The notes under the pieces: generated by a model
What the model saw: the letters and a program-made list of their open reading frames with translations, nothing else
What the model was told of the DNA's origin: nothing
Database searches by the model: none
Translations under genes and position numbers: made by a program
Part shown: piece after piece, positions 10,136 through 21,713 of the stretch
How positions within the stretch are numbered: position 1 is the first letter of the stretch
Layout of the letters: the number at the start of each line of letters is the position of its first letter
NCBI RefSeq assembly: GCF_000001735.4
Contig: NC_003071.7
Span: forward strand, 1,003,001-1,067,000
Length of the DNA: 64,000 nucleotides
DNA from: Arabidopsis thaliana
Lineage: Eukaryota > Streptophyta > Magnoliopsida > Brassicales > Brassicaceae
Reading direction: 5' to 3'

Positions 10136-11122
10136 ATGGCGACTCCATCTCTATCTCCTCCTCCATTGAATCTCTGGATAATCTTATCAGAATCAAAACG
10201 AATCATCAACGCACACTCTCGTCACTTCCTAGATCTCTCCGTTCGCTTCCTCCTTCCTCTCAGCGTCTTCATCACACTTTACCCTTACGTCTTCCTTCTC
10301 ATCACCGATCAAACCTCGCTACTCACAACAACGATGATGACATCGATACCAAAACAAAGGTCTTAATTCTAATCGGTTTCATCGTTGTTATCACCGTCTT
10401 CTATCTCTTAGCTATTGGATCAATCGCTTATAGTGTGTTTCAAGGATTCTATGGTAGACCTGTGACATTGAAATCTGCAGTGAAATTTACCTCTTCTCGC
10501 TACTTTGACCTCATCGAATCTCATCGTTTTAGGGGGTTTTCTGATTCCAGGGATTTTAGCTTTCTTGTTGGTTAAGCTTATTGAGATCATTCCCGGTGTA
10601 GAATTCGATTACGCCTCTTCGTATTTCCAAGGTTTCGTAACCCTAGTAACGATTATCTCGATTGCGGTTGCGGTTAAGCTCTATGTGAATTGGATTCTTG
10701 CTTGGGTTGTTGTTGTTGTTGAATCGGCTTGGGGTATAACACCGTTGAAGACAAGTAAACGCTTGGTTAAAGGAATGAAATGTGCTTCTTTGTCGATTAT
10801 CTTCTTCTTCGCTTCAACGGAATCGATTCTCGTTTGGATTAGTACCTTAGCCGCCTATGCTCTGCTCAACGATAATGAGAATGGTGGGAAGTCGTGGAAA
10901 GGTTCTTTCTTTTTTGTACAGAATTGGATCACGTCCGCGTTGCTAACGCTATTGATGTTGTATAATCTTGTGGCGACTACTGTGATGTATATGTATTGTA
11001 AAGCTGTTCATGGTGAGCTTGTTGGGGAGATAGCTGAAGAGTTTGCTAGAGAATATGTTAGCTTGCCTTTTGATGATGGTAAAGTTCCTCACTTGGTCTC
11101 TGTAGCTTACAACAACATCTGA
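10136..11122 (+). pseudogene. Multi-pass membrane protein gene with two frameshifts
   Basis: The sequence from ATG 10136 (MATPSLSPPPLNLW) encodes about 328 residues of a plant multi-pass membrane family in three pieces. The first and last thirds share one frame; the middle (about 10325-10485, with KVLILIGFIVVITVFYLLAI and GFYGRPVTLKSAVK) is in another. The first shift leads to TAA at 10364 in the starting frame; the second, near 10485, restores it (LPLLATLTSSNLIVLGG onwards). The last 205 residues are open, have several hydrophobic segments and end GKVPHLVSVAYNNI. All parts match one ancestral protein, so two small indels about 160 bases apart are the simplest reading. It may be a pseudogene or make only the C-terminal part from an internal start. 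I recall a gene model (AT2G03330) here. Function of the family is not established. Confidence 0.7.
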
Positions 11123-11723
11123 TCAAATGATGATGATGATGATGAGTTTAAGGTCTTGTTGTTATGTTTTAAGGTAGTGTTTGAAAAACTTGTCTTCTTG
11201 TATGATAATGCAAGTTTGTAACCCTTGTATATTGGTCTTCTTTACTGTTCTTGAGACTTGCAAACTGCTGTAATCTGAATCAGAATTGGCATATTTCTTA
11301 TTAATTTAGCTAAGGTTAGATTACTCAGAATCCCACTAGAAGCATTGTTAATCTTCGGTGAAAGGTTTCATTTGTATAGACATTGTGATACAAATGACTA
11401 AAAGAAACATACATCCACAAATGTAACCTATTACAACAAGAACAAAAAGGATACCTGTAAATTTTGTTTATCCCATGTACAAAAGAATTCACATAAGGGC
11501 ATAACTTTGAATCTGGTTTTTTACATTACCTCCTAAAGCTTCTTAAGATTACACAGAAGATTCCAACATGAAATAAAAGAACATACCTTTTGAAACTGTA
11601 ATATCAGAGATTCTGTCCAGAGAAACCTGTGGTGTTTTGAGGCAACAAAAACAGGTTCATTAACCAAAAAGAAGATTCATTAAACTCACAAAAGCTCAAG
11701 CGCCGTCGTATTCTTCTTCTCTG
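11123..11723. other. Convergent intergenic segment
   Basis: It holds the 3' flanks of the broken membrane gene (+) and WRKY3 (-). No other gene or clear repeat is seen. Confidence 0.5.
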
Positions 11724-13936
11724 TCAAGTGATTTGCTCTTCTTTAAGCCTTAAACGTGCAACAGGCTGTTGATGATTGAAGTTAACCGTTGAGGTGTTGT
11801 GTTGATTGTTTGGTCTTAACTGATGGCTGCTGGTTCTAGCAGCTGGAACATCATGGTTATGTTTACCTTCATATGTTGTTACAACAGCTTTTGGGTCAGT
11901 TGCTGCTCTCTCTACATGTTTCCTTACTCCGCAATCTGGTGTTGTACACTTATAGTAGCTCCTGTGGATTAGATCAAAGAGCATTAAGGAAACAAGAAAG
12001 ACCAATGACTATCTTGAACTAGATGACCAGGTTTTAGTCTTACCTCGGATAAGGATTTCCTTTGACTACTTTCTGACCATACTTGCGCCACCTATATCCA
12101 TCATCTAAGAGGTCAACTTCACTCGTCGTTTGGACAATAATCCTAGGCTCTGTCACAGTTCTATGCGATGAAGCAACTGGTTCTGAAACCCGAACTTCTG
12201 TATTTCTGCAACATTCAAAGATTGTTTAAATCTCATCAGAATAACCAAAACCACACAAGAGATGAATGTAAGAGGAACAGTAAAGTCTCATGAGTTTTTC
12301 TTATTTACCTTCGCTTGGGATCAGGCTCATCCTCATGTCTTTCTCCCACACTAGTCTCTGCATTCCCAACCTCCTCGCTATCACTTGCTTCAGACATCTG
12401 CTCTGTTGTTGTAACTTGGCTTGTTTCCTGGTCCCTCTTACTCTTGTTGAGACTGCTATTACTTGTTTGAAACTGATTTGCAATATCAGAACTTTTACAA
12501 CTCCCGTTATTGTTACCGCGCTTTTGAGGAAGCTCATGATTGTGTTGACCCTTGTAGATGATTTCCGTTACTTGTCCATCGAGTGACCTCTCCACTTTCT
12601 TCTTGACAGGACAAGCTGGATGCGTACATTTGTAATAACTCCGAGGAAAATCGCTCCCCTTCACTTGCTTCTGCCCATATTTCCGCCAGTTGTATCCATC
12701 ATCAGCTGGTTTGTCAGCATTTTGAGGCTGTGACCGATGCTCAAAGACAGATATTTCCGAAGTCTCTCTCTGACCCTGCGATGTTTCTTGAACCGAGGCT
12801 CGAATCTGAGACCTAGGTGCAGAAGAAAATGATGGAATCTCAGTCAATGAAGCTTGTTGTTGTTGTTGTTGTTGTTGTTGTGTAGAAGAAGGATATTCAG
12901 ATTGTTGTGATTGCTGCATATGAACATTATTGCCTTGAACTGCTTGTGCAGTGACTTGTGCTAAAGCTTGTTGATGTGTCATACCAAATGTTCCCTACAC
13001 ATAATTCACATTTCTATTATCAGCTAATAGCCCAAAAGACAAGGTAACAAATTCCAAGCAAATACATTTAAAGATTCAACATTTAGAAAAGAAACAATAC
13101 TAATGAGTTCTAAACGACAACTCTGTTTCTCTCTTTGACATTGACATTGTTCTTTGTCTGAAAGATTCCTACTTTCTAAATTCTTCCATTCAAAGATTCA
13201 GATACCCAAAAAAGCATCCATAATGTCTCAAAGTCAAAACTTCCCAATTTTGACCTAAAAATGAAGAACATTTGTTTTTGTTTTTTGTTTCTCTTACTCT
13301 ATCCAGCAAAATGGTTTGGATTTGCATCCATAAAGACATAAACCGAAAGAAAACAAAAACCAGAAACAGCAACAAAATATCCAAACAAAACTTTCATTTA
13401 CCAAAAACAGAGTTTCGAACAAACAATGAGCAAAAAAAAACAAAGCTTTGAGTTTTTTTAGTTGTTAACGAATTTCACACCTGAAGAGGTGAAAAAAGAC
13501 CAAAGAAGCTCGGAGAATCCAAAAGAGTAGCCGGACTTAACCCCGGCGGTACAGTAAACATCCCCGGTGGTTGAGTTATCATCAATCCCGTTGGTCTACT
13601 CTGCTTAAACCTCGGGTCAACATCACCACCGCTTCCACCGCCATCACCGACAGAGCTCACAGGTGTCTGATGATGAGCAGTAGCAACCACAGCAGCGGCG
13701 GCAACAGCAGCTGCCGCCGGAGAAGCCATAGCTCCAGCTAAAAGCTGAGAGAAAGACTTGAACTCATCAGGATCAGAGAATAAATTTGAGACGAGAGTCA
13801 TTGGTCCAGGACTAAATCCAACGCCACCGCTAAAAAACATTTCACCAAACGGTCGAGGAGGTAGTGAAATCGTTGGCCGTGAAACTCCGGTGGATGATTT
13901 TAACTTCGATGGTTCTTTTTCTTCCTTCTCCGCCAT
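11724..13936 (-). CDS. WRKY3: Group I WRKY transcription factor WRKY3
   Basis: Four exons: 13936-13481, 12994-12309, 12205-12044 and 11961-11724, giving 513 residues. Two WRKY domains are present: N-terminal [15 protein letters not shown] and C-terminal [15 protein letters not shown], each followed by a C2H2 zinc finger ([10 protein letters not shown]...HNH and [10 protein letters not shown]...HNH). The intron between NPYPR and SYYKC is the conserved intron of C-terminal WRKY domains. Other parts are an N-terminal Ser/Pro region with potential MAPK sites, an Ala-rich run, and a polyglutamine run coded near 12856-12880. Such proteins bind W-boxes (TTGAC) in the nucleus; WRKY3 with WRKY4 is known to support resistance to necrotrophic fungi. 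The start is the Met before [14 protein letters not shown]; two upstream in-frame codon stretches lack better context. I recall AT2G03340 with this length. Confidence 0.96.
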
Positions 13937-15869
13937 CGATTCTTGATTTTGAGAACAAAAAGGATAAAACTTTAACAAACCCAACTCACACAGAAAAAAG
14001 AAGAAGATATTTCTCTTTCTAACACTTTTTTTTGTGTAATCTTAATTATACAAAATTCGTGTCGTGTTTCTCTCTTTCATTTTGTATAAAATATTTCTTT
14101 GTGCAGTCTTTTAATGGGAGAGATTTTTTTTGTGATTTTCTTGTGTTTGTCTCTTCAAGCAGATCTCGAAAAATATGAATAAAATTTTGTTTACAGTATA
14201 AAGTCTGCGGTGCAGATATGATAGAGTAAAAACTCTCTGTCTTTTTCATTTTATCCATTTTATTTTTCTTATTAATTTTTGATTTTCAAAAAAAATGACA
14301 CATCGTAATGAATGCTACAAAAGAAAGTAAAGTATTTCATGAATTTAAATTTGCATTGGTTGCTTACATAAGAAATTAAACAAAAAAAAAATCATAAAAC
14401 ATTTAAGTTAATTTGGAAGATAATTAAAATATAGAGATTTCTTTGCAAAATAACATGTAATAAAATACAATAACATGATATCATATTATTTGTAAAATAT
14501 GCACAAAATCAATTATTCATTTTAGTTATAATTTTTTACCGTATCATTTTATACACAAACTTTAAAATTTCAAAACTTCGATAGATTAATAGAGACAAGT
14601 ATGCAGGAGATCTCCAACGATGTACAATTATAGTCATTCGTCAAGATTTTACGCAGGGAAAATCATTGAAAGTGTTCATCAAAATCATAGAAAATGAGAA
14701 AAAGGTAACGTTTGTCGTGGATCTAAAGAGAGTCAGAAGGAATTGTCTATAATAAAATCGTCTATATAACAATTCTCATATTTTATAATAAATAATAAAT
14801 TTAAGACAGAATAAAAAACATCAAAACTTCAAATGTTTGATTTTTTTAGCGAATTAACCCAAAAACAAATGCATAAGCTATAATAACTTTTTTGGAAGTA
14901 TATAGTGGTTTATTGAAGACAAGGATCTAACAGATTTCCTTTTTTATTTCTCATATTTATTTATTCATTATGTCTTATTTCGTCTATTTTTGTAGTAATC
15001 GTTGAGTTATGATTGGCTAATAAGGGAAAGTAGTTTATAAAAAGCGTCGGTTTAATGTGTTATATTACAATTATGTCCCTTGAGACAACGATGGTTTGTG
15101 CCTCGCAAGTCAACCAGCAGCTCTAAGCACGACTCGACGGGTTATAACCAATTTGTCTTCACCACGTTCTACAAATTGCATTTCGCCACGTATACATAAA
15201 ATGAATCGGAAGTTATGGTCGATTTAAGCCTAATCGTAACTCACAAGAGCTGTTTTATGTCCTAAATGAAACAATTTATGGATTATATTTTTTTCTCGTC
15301 ATGATTTTATGGAGTTTATTGATTTGGTAAATAATAAGTAACTTTTTTTGGTAAAATGGTGAAAGAGGAAACGTGAGAAGATGGAGTAAACAAAAAATGA
15401 AAACACAACTTGACTTTATGGAGGGCCCAAGTAACTTTGAAAACGGGCCAAAGAGACAATACATCCTTAATATCTGTAGGACCCAAATGGGGCCCTTTTC
15501 ATTCATTGCCACAACGAATCGCGTCTTTCACTTATCACATCGAGAAAGCCAAGCAAATATTTTATAAAAAATCACTATAAAACATGTGAAAAAAAAAAAA
15601 AAAAAATCACTATAAAACATAGAAACGGAAACAAAGGTGTAAATCGAATATGTAAAAAAATAGAGAGAATATACGAAAGGAGTAAATCGTGTAATAGTGC
15701 AAAATCAGATTCTTAGTACAAAGCTTCATGTTTTAAAATCTAGCCTGCAGGGCCGGCCCAGCACATTTCTATTAAAAACAATTATAGAAAAAAAGAAAGG
15801 AGTATGACGACAATAAAAAGGACTGATAGATTTTGTGTGAGTTTCATATTTAGCCGAACATAAAGCAAA
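13937..15869. other. WRKY3 upstream region and gene-free DNA
   Basis: No gene supported. The first few hundred bases are the WRKY3 leader and promoter. A hAT-like terminus CAGGGCCGGCCC lies at 15748-15759 without a partner in sight. The rest is AT-rich. Confidence 0.5.
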
Positions 15870-16090
15870 GCAAGAGTGAATTTTTTTTTGGTGAATGATA
15901 GAAGGCAGTTGCCCCCTATGTTTTATTCAAATAAAAAATGTAGAAAATTACAATCGGACATTTCTGGAGTTTGTGTGCCCATTAGTATCCTCCAACAAAA
16001 CCGGCTTAACAATATACGGTAAACAACAAACGAATGAAAATTAAGCGATAAAGAAAACGCTTAGTTTGCTAAACCATCAGCAAAAGTGAA
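15870..16090 (-). mobile_element. 5'-truncated LINE, about 200 bp, with target duplication
   Basis: On the minus strand the element begins within the end of an RNase H reading frame (ADGLAN, then AFSLSLNFHSF after an in-frame stop), continues through a 3' UTR and ends in a nine-base poly(A) (poly(T) at 15881-15889 on +). Direct repeats flank it: GCAAGAGTGAA at 15870-15880 and GCAAAAGTGAA at 16080-16090, one difference in 11. This is the usual look of an L1-like LINE copy truncated during reverse transcription. It cannot encode anything. Confidence 0.75.
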
Positions 16091-16732
16091 GTTTGAGCTC
16101 GGTAAGATCACTTAAAAGATATTGTTTTTAAGTTTCCAAATATTTATTTGAAAATCAGTGGTTTAAATCTTATGAATTGGGTGCACAAAAAAGAATCTTA
16201 TGATTTAAAGCTTTTCTTTTTTCGGTTAACAAAAATCTTGAGTAAAAATGAGCCACAAATATTGTTTAGGTCTGGCCGTTTGGGCCAGCTCAATCTAGGG
16301 GGAGCTAAAATAAAAAGAAGAAGAAGATCATCACATAAAATTATGTACTTAAAGGTTGATAAAATTGTCACCTCCACGTTTATCACAATTTACCTAGGCC
16401 ATGGTGATGGCATCTTGAGACCCATTGTTGGTACAAACAATATCTTTTACGGTTAACATGTGGAACCTTATTACCACCAATTCAAGAAACCAAACAATAC
16501 TCTATACAATGGTTTGATATTGTTGTTATGGTACTACCGATTAAAAATCATTATCAAAGTAATATTTAGCGGTACTATGGCTTGATAAAGATTTGTGATT
16601 TCTTGCATATAAAGGAGGAAAATGAGAGTTATATAAACACATTTCCTTTAAGTATACCTCTTCCCAAAATGCAAATAACCCCAAATAAATTCATGAATCA
16701 AATATGATAATAACCAATTGTGAAAAAAATCC
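16091..16732. other. Intergenic, 3' side of the DUF538 gene
   Basis: No gene supported. A small hairpin CTGGCC-GTTTG-GGCCAG lies near 16273-16289. Confidence 0.45.
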
Positions 16733-18071
16733 TTAGAACTCTCCAATGACTTTGATAGCATCATGAGGTGTGTCATAAACATCCTTAGATCGAGATTTCT
16801 TGACACCAGCAGTGAACCAGAGCTTGTCAGACTTGGAGCTCTCGACTGAGATTGTTGTGACTTTAACCCACACCAACACTTTTGTCTTCATTCCTTCCAC
16901 ACCCATCAGCTTCCCTCTAAGCAAAATCCCTTTCACACGCGTTGCATATCTTATCGCTGATCCATCTTTGAATGTGACTTCACATGGTGAAGAGAAGAAG
17001 ACGGTGAGTTTATTCTTCGTCTCATCGAATTCGTAGCAGATTATGTTTTGTGGGAAGAGTCCTGGTGGTAAGTTGTATTCTTTGAGGAGGTCTGGTAAGC
17101 TTTTCAGTGGTTTTCCTGTTATAAAGAGAACACAGAAAACAAATTCGCAAGTTAAGAATTTTCGCATCTTCTTATATATAAGCCATGAGATAAACAAAAA
17201 ATGGTGTTTGTTACCTTTAAGCTTGTTGAAAATCCATTTTGCTTTCTCTTCAACCGTACTGGAGAATGTCTGGAAGAGAAAAATGAACATCATATAACCA
17301 TTTGAGGCAATGCAAATCAACCAAATATCGAATAACTAGCCTACGAACACACTGATACTTAGTTAAGAAGATAAATCGAATGATACGTTCGAAAAATGGT
17401 CTTAGAATAGATATCTTGGCACAACTATAGCAAACTCAAGAACACAAATCCAGTGAAACTGGTTTTCTAGGCTTATCTTAGTAGAGCTCTTAGCCCAAAA
17501 AGCAGAACATGAACACATTATTACCAAAAAGGATTCATCTTTTCTAGTAAACAATGGCTTAAAATGGAAACTTTAAATTGAGAAACAAGCTTAGTTGAGT
17601 TAACTAGTATAAAGACTCTCTAATGCTAAAAATCTCAATTTGGTAAAATTGGAACTTGTTTCTACATCAAATTGCTAAAAATCTCAACTTTATATCAAAA
17701 TTGGTCTGAGATAAGGACTATGTATCAACAATTCTAATGATGTTAACTAATTTTCATCTTTAATTGGTAAAACCCATCTCAGATCTTCATAGATCTGTGA
17801 TTCTTCTACGATTTCGAAACATACAAGTACAAGATTTCACAAAAGAATCGCCTTTTAATCAACACATTACACCAAACGTAACAAAAAGCCATCGATTTCA
17901 CAGAGGAAACGCATGCAAGAACATCAGAGACAAAGCAAAAAGAAGATATTCGATTTAAGGAGCACTCACAGTGAGGTCATTGGTGATGTTTGAGAGCTCT
18001 TCTTTAGCTTTCTTAGAGATCCATGAACTTCCCACTTTAAAGCTCGTCACTTTCGTTAATGCCTTCTCCAT
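16733..18071 (-). CDS. DUF538 family protein
   Basis: Three exons: 18071-17970, 17269-17215 and 17115-16733, giving 179 residues. The start MEKALTKVTSFKVGSSWISK is the only ATG that joins the downstream frame; a (TC)n tract lies just upstream in the leader. The body has the family hallmarks: LPDLLKEYNLPPGLFPQNI, then a beta-rich region with TGRV-like VKGILLRGKLMGVEGMKTK and a Val/Trp-rich end. DUF538 proteins are plant-specific single-domain proteins, some stress-responsive, of unclear biochemistry. No signal peptide is seen. The large first intron (17270-17969) is 700 bases. I recall AT2G03350 with this length. Confidence 0.93.
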
Positions 18072-19286
18072 TTCCCTTCCCCTCGCTCTCTCTCTCTCTC
18101 TTTCTCTCTCTGTCTCTGATTCTCTGAGTAAAAGACAAAGTGACAGAGCAGAGTGATAGCTGTGGCGACTCTCAATTTTTCTTTCTCCATTGGCCAAAAA
18201 CTGTTTTGAAGAAATATGAAAGAACCGGGGGCATTTACGTAACTTCGTCATTTACTTTATTTTCCAACTAAATTTCCGTTTTGATGGCTAAATGTCAAAT
18301 TAAGGAAATGTTTAAACAATGATGAAGACTCTCTAACCGTCTAATGAATTTTGAAATTACTAAAATTCAAGTTTCCATTTTTCTTTGAAAACTTGATTAT
18401 TTGAAAAATAGAATAAAAATTAAAATTTGTTTTTTTTTTTTTTGATAAGAAAAATGAAAAATAGACGGAGAAAGTTCTACCGGAATTTATTATTAAAAAA
18501 TATAAAACGAATTACAACGGAACTCGTTTCAGTCTCGTAGATCTAAGCAAATATTCTTTTACAATCGAAGCAAAATCAACAGGAACAATAAGTAAAACAT
18601 GAAAATTTAATGGTAAAAAAAATGCATAATTTGGCAACATTAAAATTTGTTTGTTAAAGTGCATCTGTCTTTTTCTGATAAATGAAATTATGGTCGGAAG
18701 GTAGAAAGAAGATAAAGAAAAGTGCAAGCTTAGTTTCAACGCCAAATAAACTTGGATAATAAAATAGATGCGTTGGGGTCCAATTAAAAAACTCATATAA
18801 GAAGCTGACAATAATTTCAAGCAACACTAATTACATCGCAATTATGAAAAATTATTCAAAAATCATTGAACCAATCTATAGGTCACCAATATGACACAAA
18901 TGATTTAAAATATAAAATTTCGTCTTAGTTTTGGTTCACTTTATTAAGATCATATCAGTTTATAAGAACATCAAAGCATCATTATTGTTAGTGTCTTAGA
19001 TTACTGTTAACTTAGTTCTTAGAATTTTTTATGAATTGATTTTTAATTTTTTGAAACGAAAACTAAGAATACTTCAATTTGTCTCTTATATAAGAGACTT
19101 TTTTAACAAATATATGATTAAAAACATTAAATTTATAACCAAACTTTTCTAAGAATTAACCTAAGCAACTACCAATAATTAATGGTGCTCTCATACCCAC
19201 ATAGTGACATAGACACAAAAAATAAACAAACATATTATTTTACAGCTTAAAACTTACAAATCATTTCGATAAAACACAAAAATCAA
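18072..19286. other. DUF538 upstream region and gene-free DNA
   Basis: A CT-rich microsatellite lies at about 18086-18120. A poly(T) of about 15 bases at 18429-18443, followed by AT-rich sequence, could be the tail of an old minus-strand retroposon, but no coding similarity was found. No gene supported. Confidence 0.45.
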
Positions 19287-21273
19287 TCAACCGTTTAAGT
19301 CCATAAACGACTTAGCTTTCTTGTATGCTTCATTCATATGTTTCCTAAACCGATTCACATCTAACCTCACATCTTGATCTTTTAAATAGACTTTCATTTT
19401 AGTCACATTCCAATCCATTCCTCTATAAGCAATAGGATCTTTCAAAACCAAATCATCTCTACTATACTTCTCTATCAAACTGCTTTCTTCCACATTTACT
19501 CGATACTCCGTATAATCCAACTTCATTGCTTTAGCCGGCGTTTCGAAACACGTTTTAGACACCCAACCTAGTCCAACCGGAACAATTTGAACCAACACTG
19601 AACCTGGTCGAAGAAACAACAACTGGGTTAATGCTGCACCATGAACCCCGATCATCCCGTGGCTTGACTTTATAAGTTTATACGCTTCTCTCAAACTCGT
19701 TGTTTTTGATGGTCTAAATGTGATTACCTCGAATCCAACATCTTCAAGCATCTCTCTGATCTCTTCCTCGTTTAATATCACTCGACCAATGTTACCATAT
19801 CTACGGACCAATATGAGACGAGGCTTGTTAATTTTGATAATAGATAGGTTTGGGTTCAAGGCTTTGTCTAGGAGATTATGGAAGTCTACTAATGATTTGG
19901 AGTTGGGTATTTGGGTTGGGTCTATTGTCATAGGCCCATGTGAAATTAGGCCCACAGTGGCTGAAGTGAAGCAATGTGTAATAGAAGCATTTTCTTTGTC
20001 TAGTAATATGGTTTTGTGTTTGCTAAACGTACCTAGAATATCGATGTATTTTGGCATCCACCATTCCTTAGGATTCACAACCACGAGGATGAAATCGCGG
20101 TCCGGGTATACCGAGTTGGCCGTGATAAAAAGTGGGATGAAACCATCGATAAAATCGTGATAAATACTTCCGGTGTAACCTCCAGCACTGAACACAATGG
20201 CCGGCGAATCATGTGTTATATCACATGATCGTGTCAGGTCCGATGGGCCTGAAGTTAGTTTTAGCTCTCTGATCCTAGGCATGATCCAGTTTTCTGATTT
20301 TCTTGGGTATGGCCTGATTTTCTCGACAAGTGGTGCTGATGTGGTAAGTGTTCGGTCCATAAGAGTTAGAGTTCCGGTTTTAGGGTTGAGAATACATGAG
20401 CCGTTGATGGAGCAAAGATCGTAACTAGTGTGGGATCGGTCACATGTGATTTTTGCTGATGCAGCCATCACTTTTGGGTTTTGCTTTGTTCTTCTTGATT
20501 CCCATCTTTGTTGTAACGTACCTACAGAGGAAACTTTTTTCAATTTTTTGGTCAAAACGCAACGTAAATATTTGTAAGAAAACAATAAGTAACTATTAAA
20601 AAAGTTTTATCAAGAAATTTTTTTACTATAAAAATATTCAAGAAAAACAAAAGTTATTAAATGAAGAAACACTTCACATGCTTATAAGTAAATTATTGGC
20701 AGGAATTTAATTCCCATGCAATAGATTAACTTGTATTATTCTATTTATAGAACATTCCGGATTAACTATATAGCAGTCTATCACGTAACCTTTTAACAAA
20801 AAATTAAAAGAAGAAAAAAATTATCACGTAACCCTTTAACTCATCAAGAAAATCCCGTGGAAAAAGGCAATTATAAACTAACAAGAAACAAATTTTCATT
20901 AGACTAAAAAATCATTATCATTTACTTTTAGTTGCTTCTTTTGACCGGAGTTTAGAATTAGTGCGGTTTCGTAATGTTAGCATTTAGATTCAAATCCAGC
21001 CAAGTATGTGTGAGTTATTGCAAAAATGTTGACTCGATCGTTAAAACATTAGGTAATATAAAAGTAAAAGTGTTTGATCGTAGCCTACGACTCAACCAAG
21101 AAGTTTAAGATTTATATGGTTGAATCGAAGAGGTAATTTGATATATACATACCTTGAGAGAAACTTAACGAACGAAACAATTGACGATCGAAGACGGAGG
21201 AGAAAGCAACATATATAACCATAACGATCACCAACGCCACCGAATAACTCTTCGACGTCGTTTTCCTAACCAT
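19287..21273 (-). CDS. GT61 family glycosyltransferase (tandem copy 1)
   Basis: Two exons: 21273-21153 and 20521-19287, giving 451 residues. Exon 1 encodes a short basic N-terminus (MVRKTTSKS) and a signal anchor (VALVIVMVIYVAF), as expected of a type II Golgi enzyme. The lumenal part has the GT61 domain with GYTGSIYHDFIDGFIPLF, then GNIGRVILNEEE and the C-terminal HGAALTQLLFLRPGSVLVQI. GT61 includes xylan-decorating arabinosyl- and xylosyltransferases and beta-1,2-xylosyltransferase; the precise sugar and acceptor of this clade I cannot tell. The neighbour at 21714 is a close paralogue in the same orientation with the same exon phases. The 631-base intron shows no gene. I recall AT2G03360. 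Confidence 0.93.
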
Positions 21274-21637
21274 GGTTTATATGCAAATCAACCTTTAAGA
21301 ATCCTTCAATGGAAGAGAAAAGAAAGAAAAAAATTGTAAGTCAATTACTGGATGAAGAACAGAAGAAGATAGAATGTAAACGAGACCACTGATTCAGTAT
21401 ATGTGTATTTTTATCAAGAAGACTTTTCTCTTACAAAATATTTTTAATTGTTTGAAAGTTTTTTTGCCAAAAAAACAAAACACTTTTCTTAATGCTGAGG
21501 TATGGGAATACTATAATAGAACAAATAAGTCATAACATATCTCAAATGGAGTGTACGTTTACAGCTGTTTACTCTCTTTGCTAGATCATAAAACAGTGAA
21601 AGAGATAGTTTTTTTAGGTTTTAAGTAAGACAAACAC

Positions 21638-21660
21638 AAAAAAAAAAAAAAAAAAAAAAA
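21638..21660 (+). repeat. 23-base poly(A) tract
   Basis: An uninterrupted A run about 50 bases past the stop codon of GT61 copy 2 (as T on its strand). No retroposon features were found around it. Confidence 0.9.
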
Positions 21661-21713
21661 CATCTTATTCTACAGCTCAAAAGTCACAAATCATTACAAT
21701 AATACATAATCAA

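Noticed and set aside
15748-15759. CAGGGCCGGCCC as a hAT element end
   Set aside because: No partner terminus or 8-base duplication could be found within 1 kb, so no element is claimed.
18429-18560. Poly(T) followed by AT-rich sequence as a LINE tail
   Set aside because: No RNase H or reverse transcriptase remnant and no target duplication were seen.
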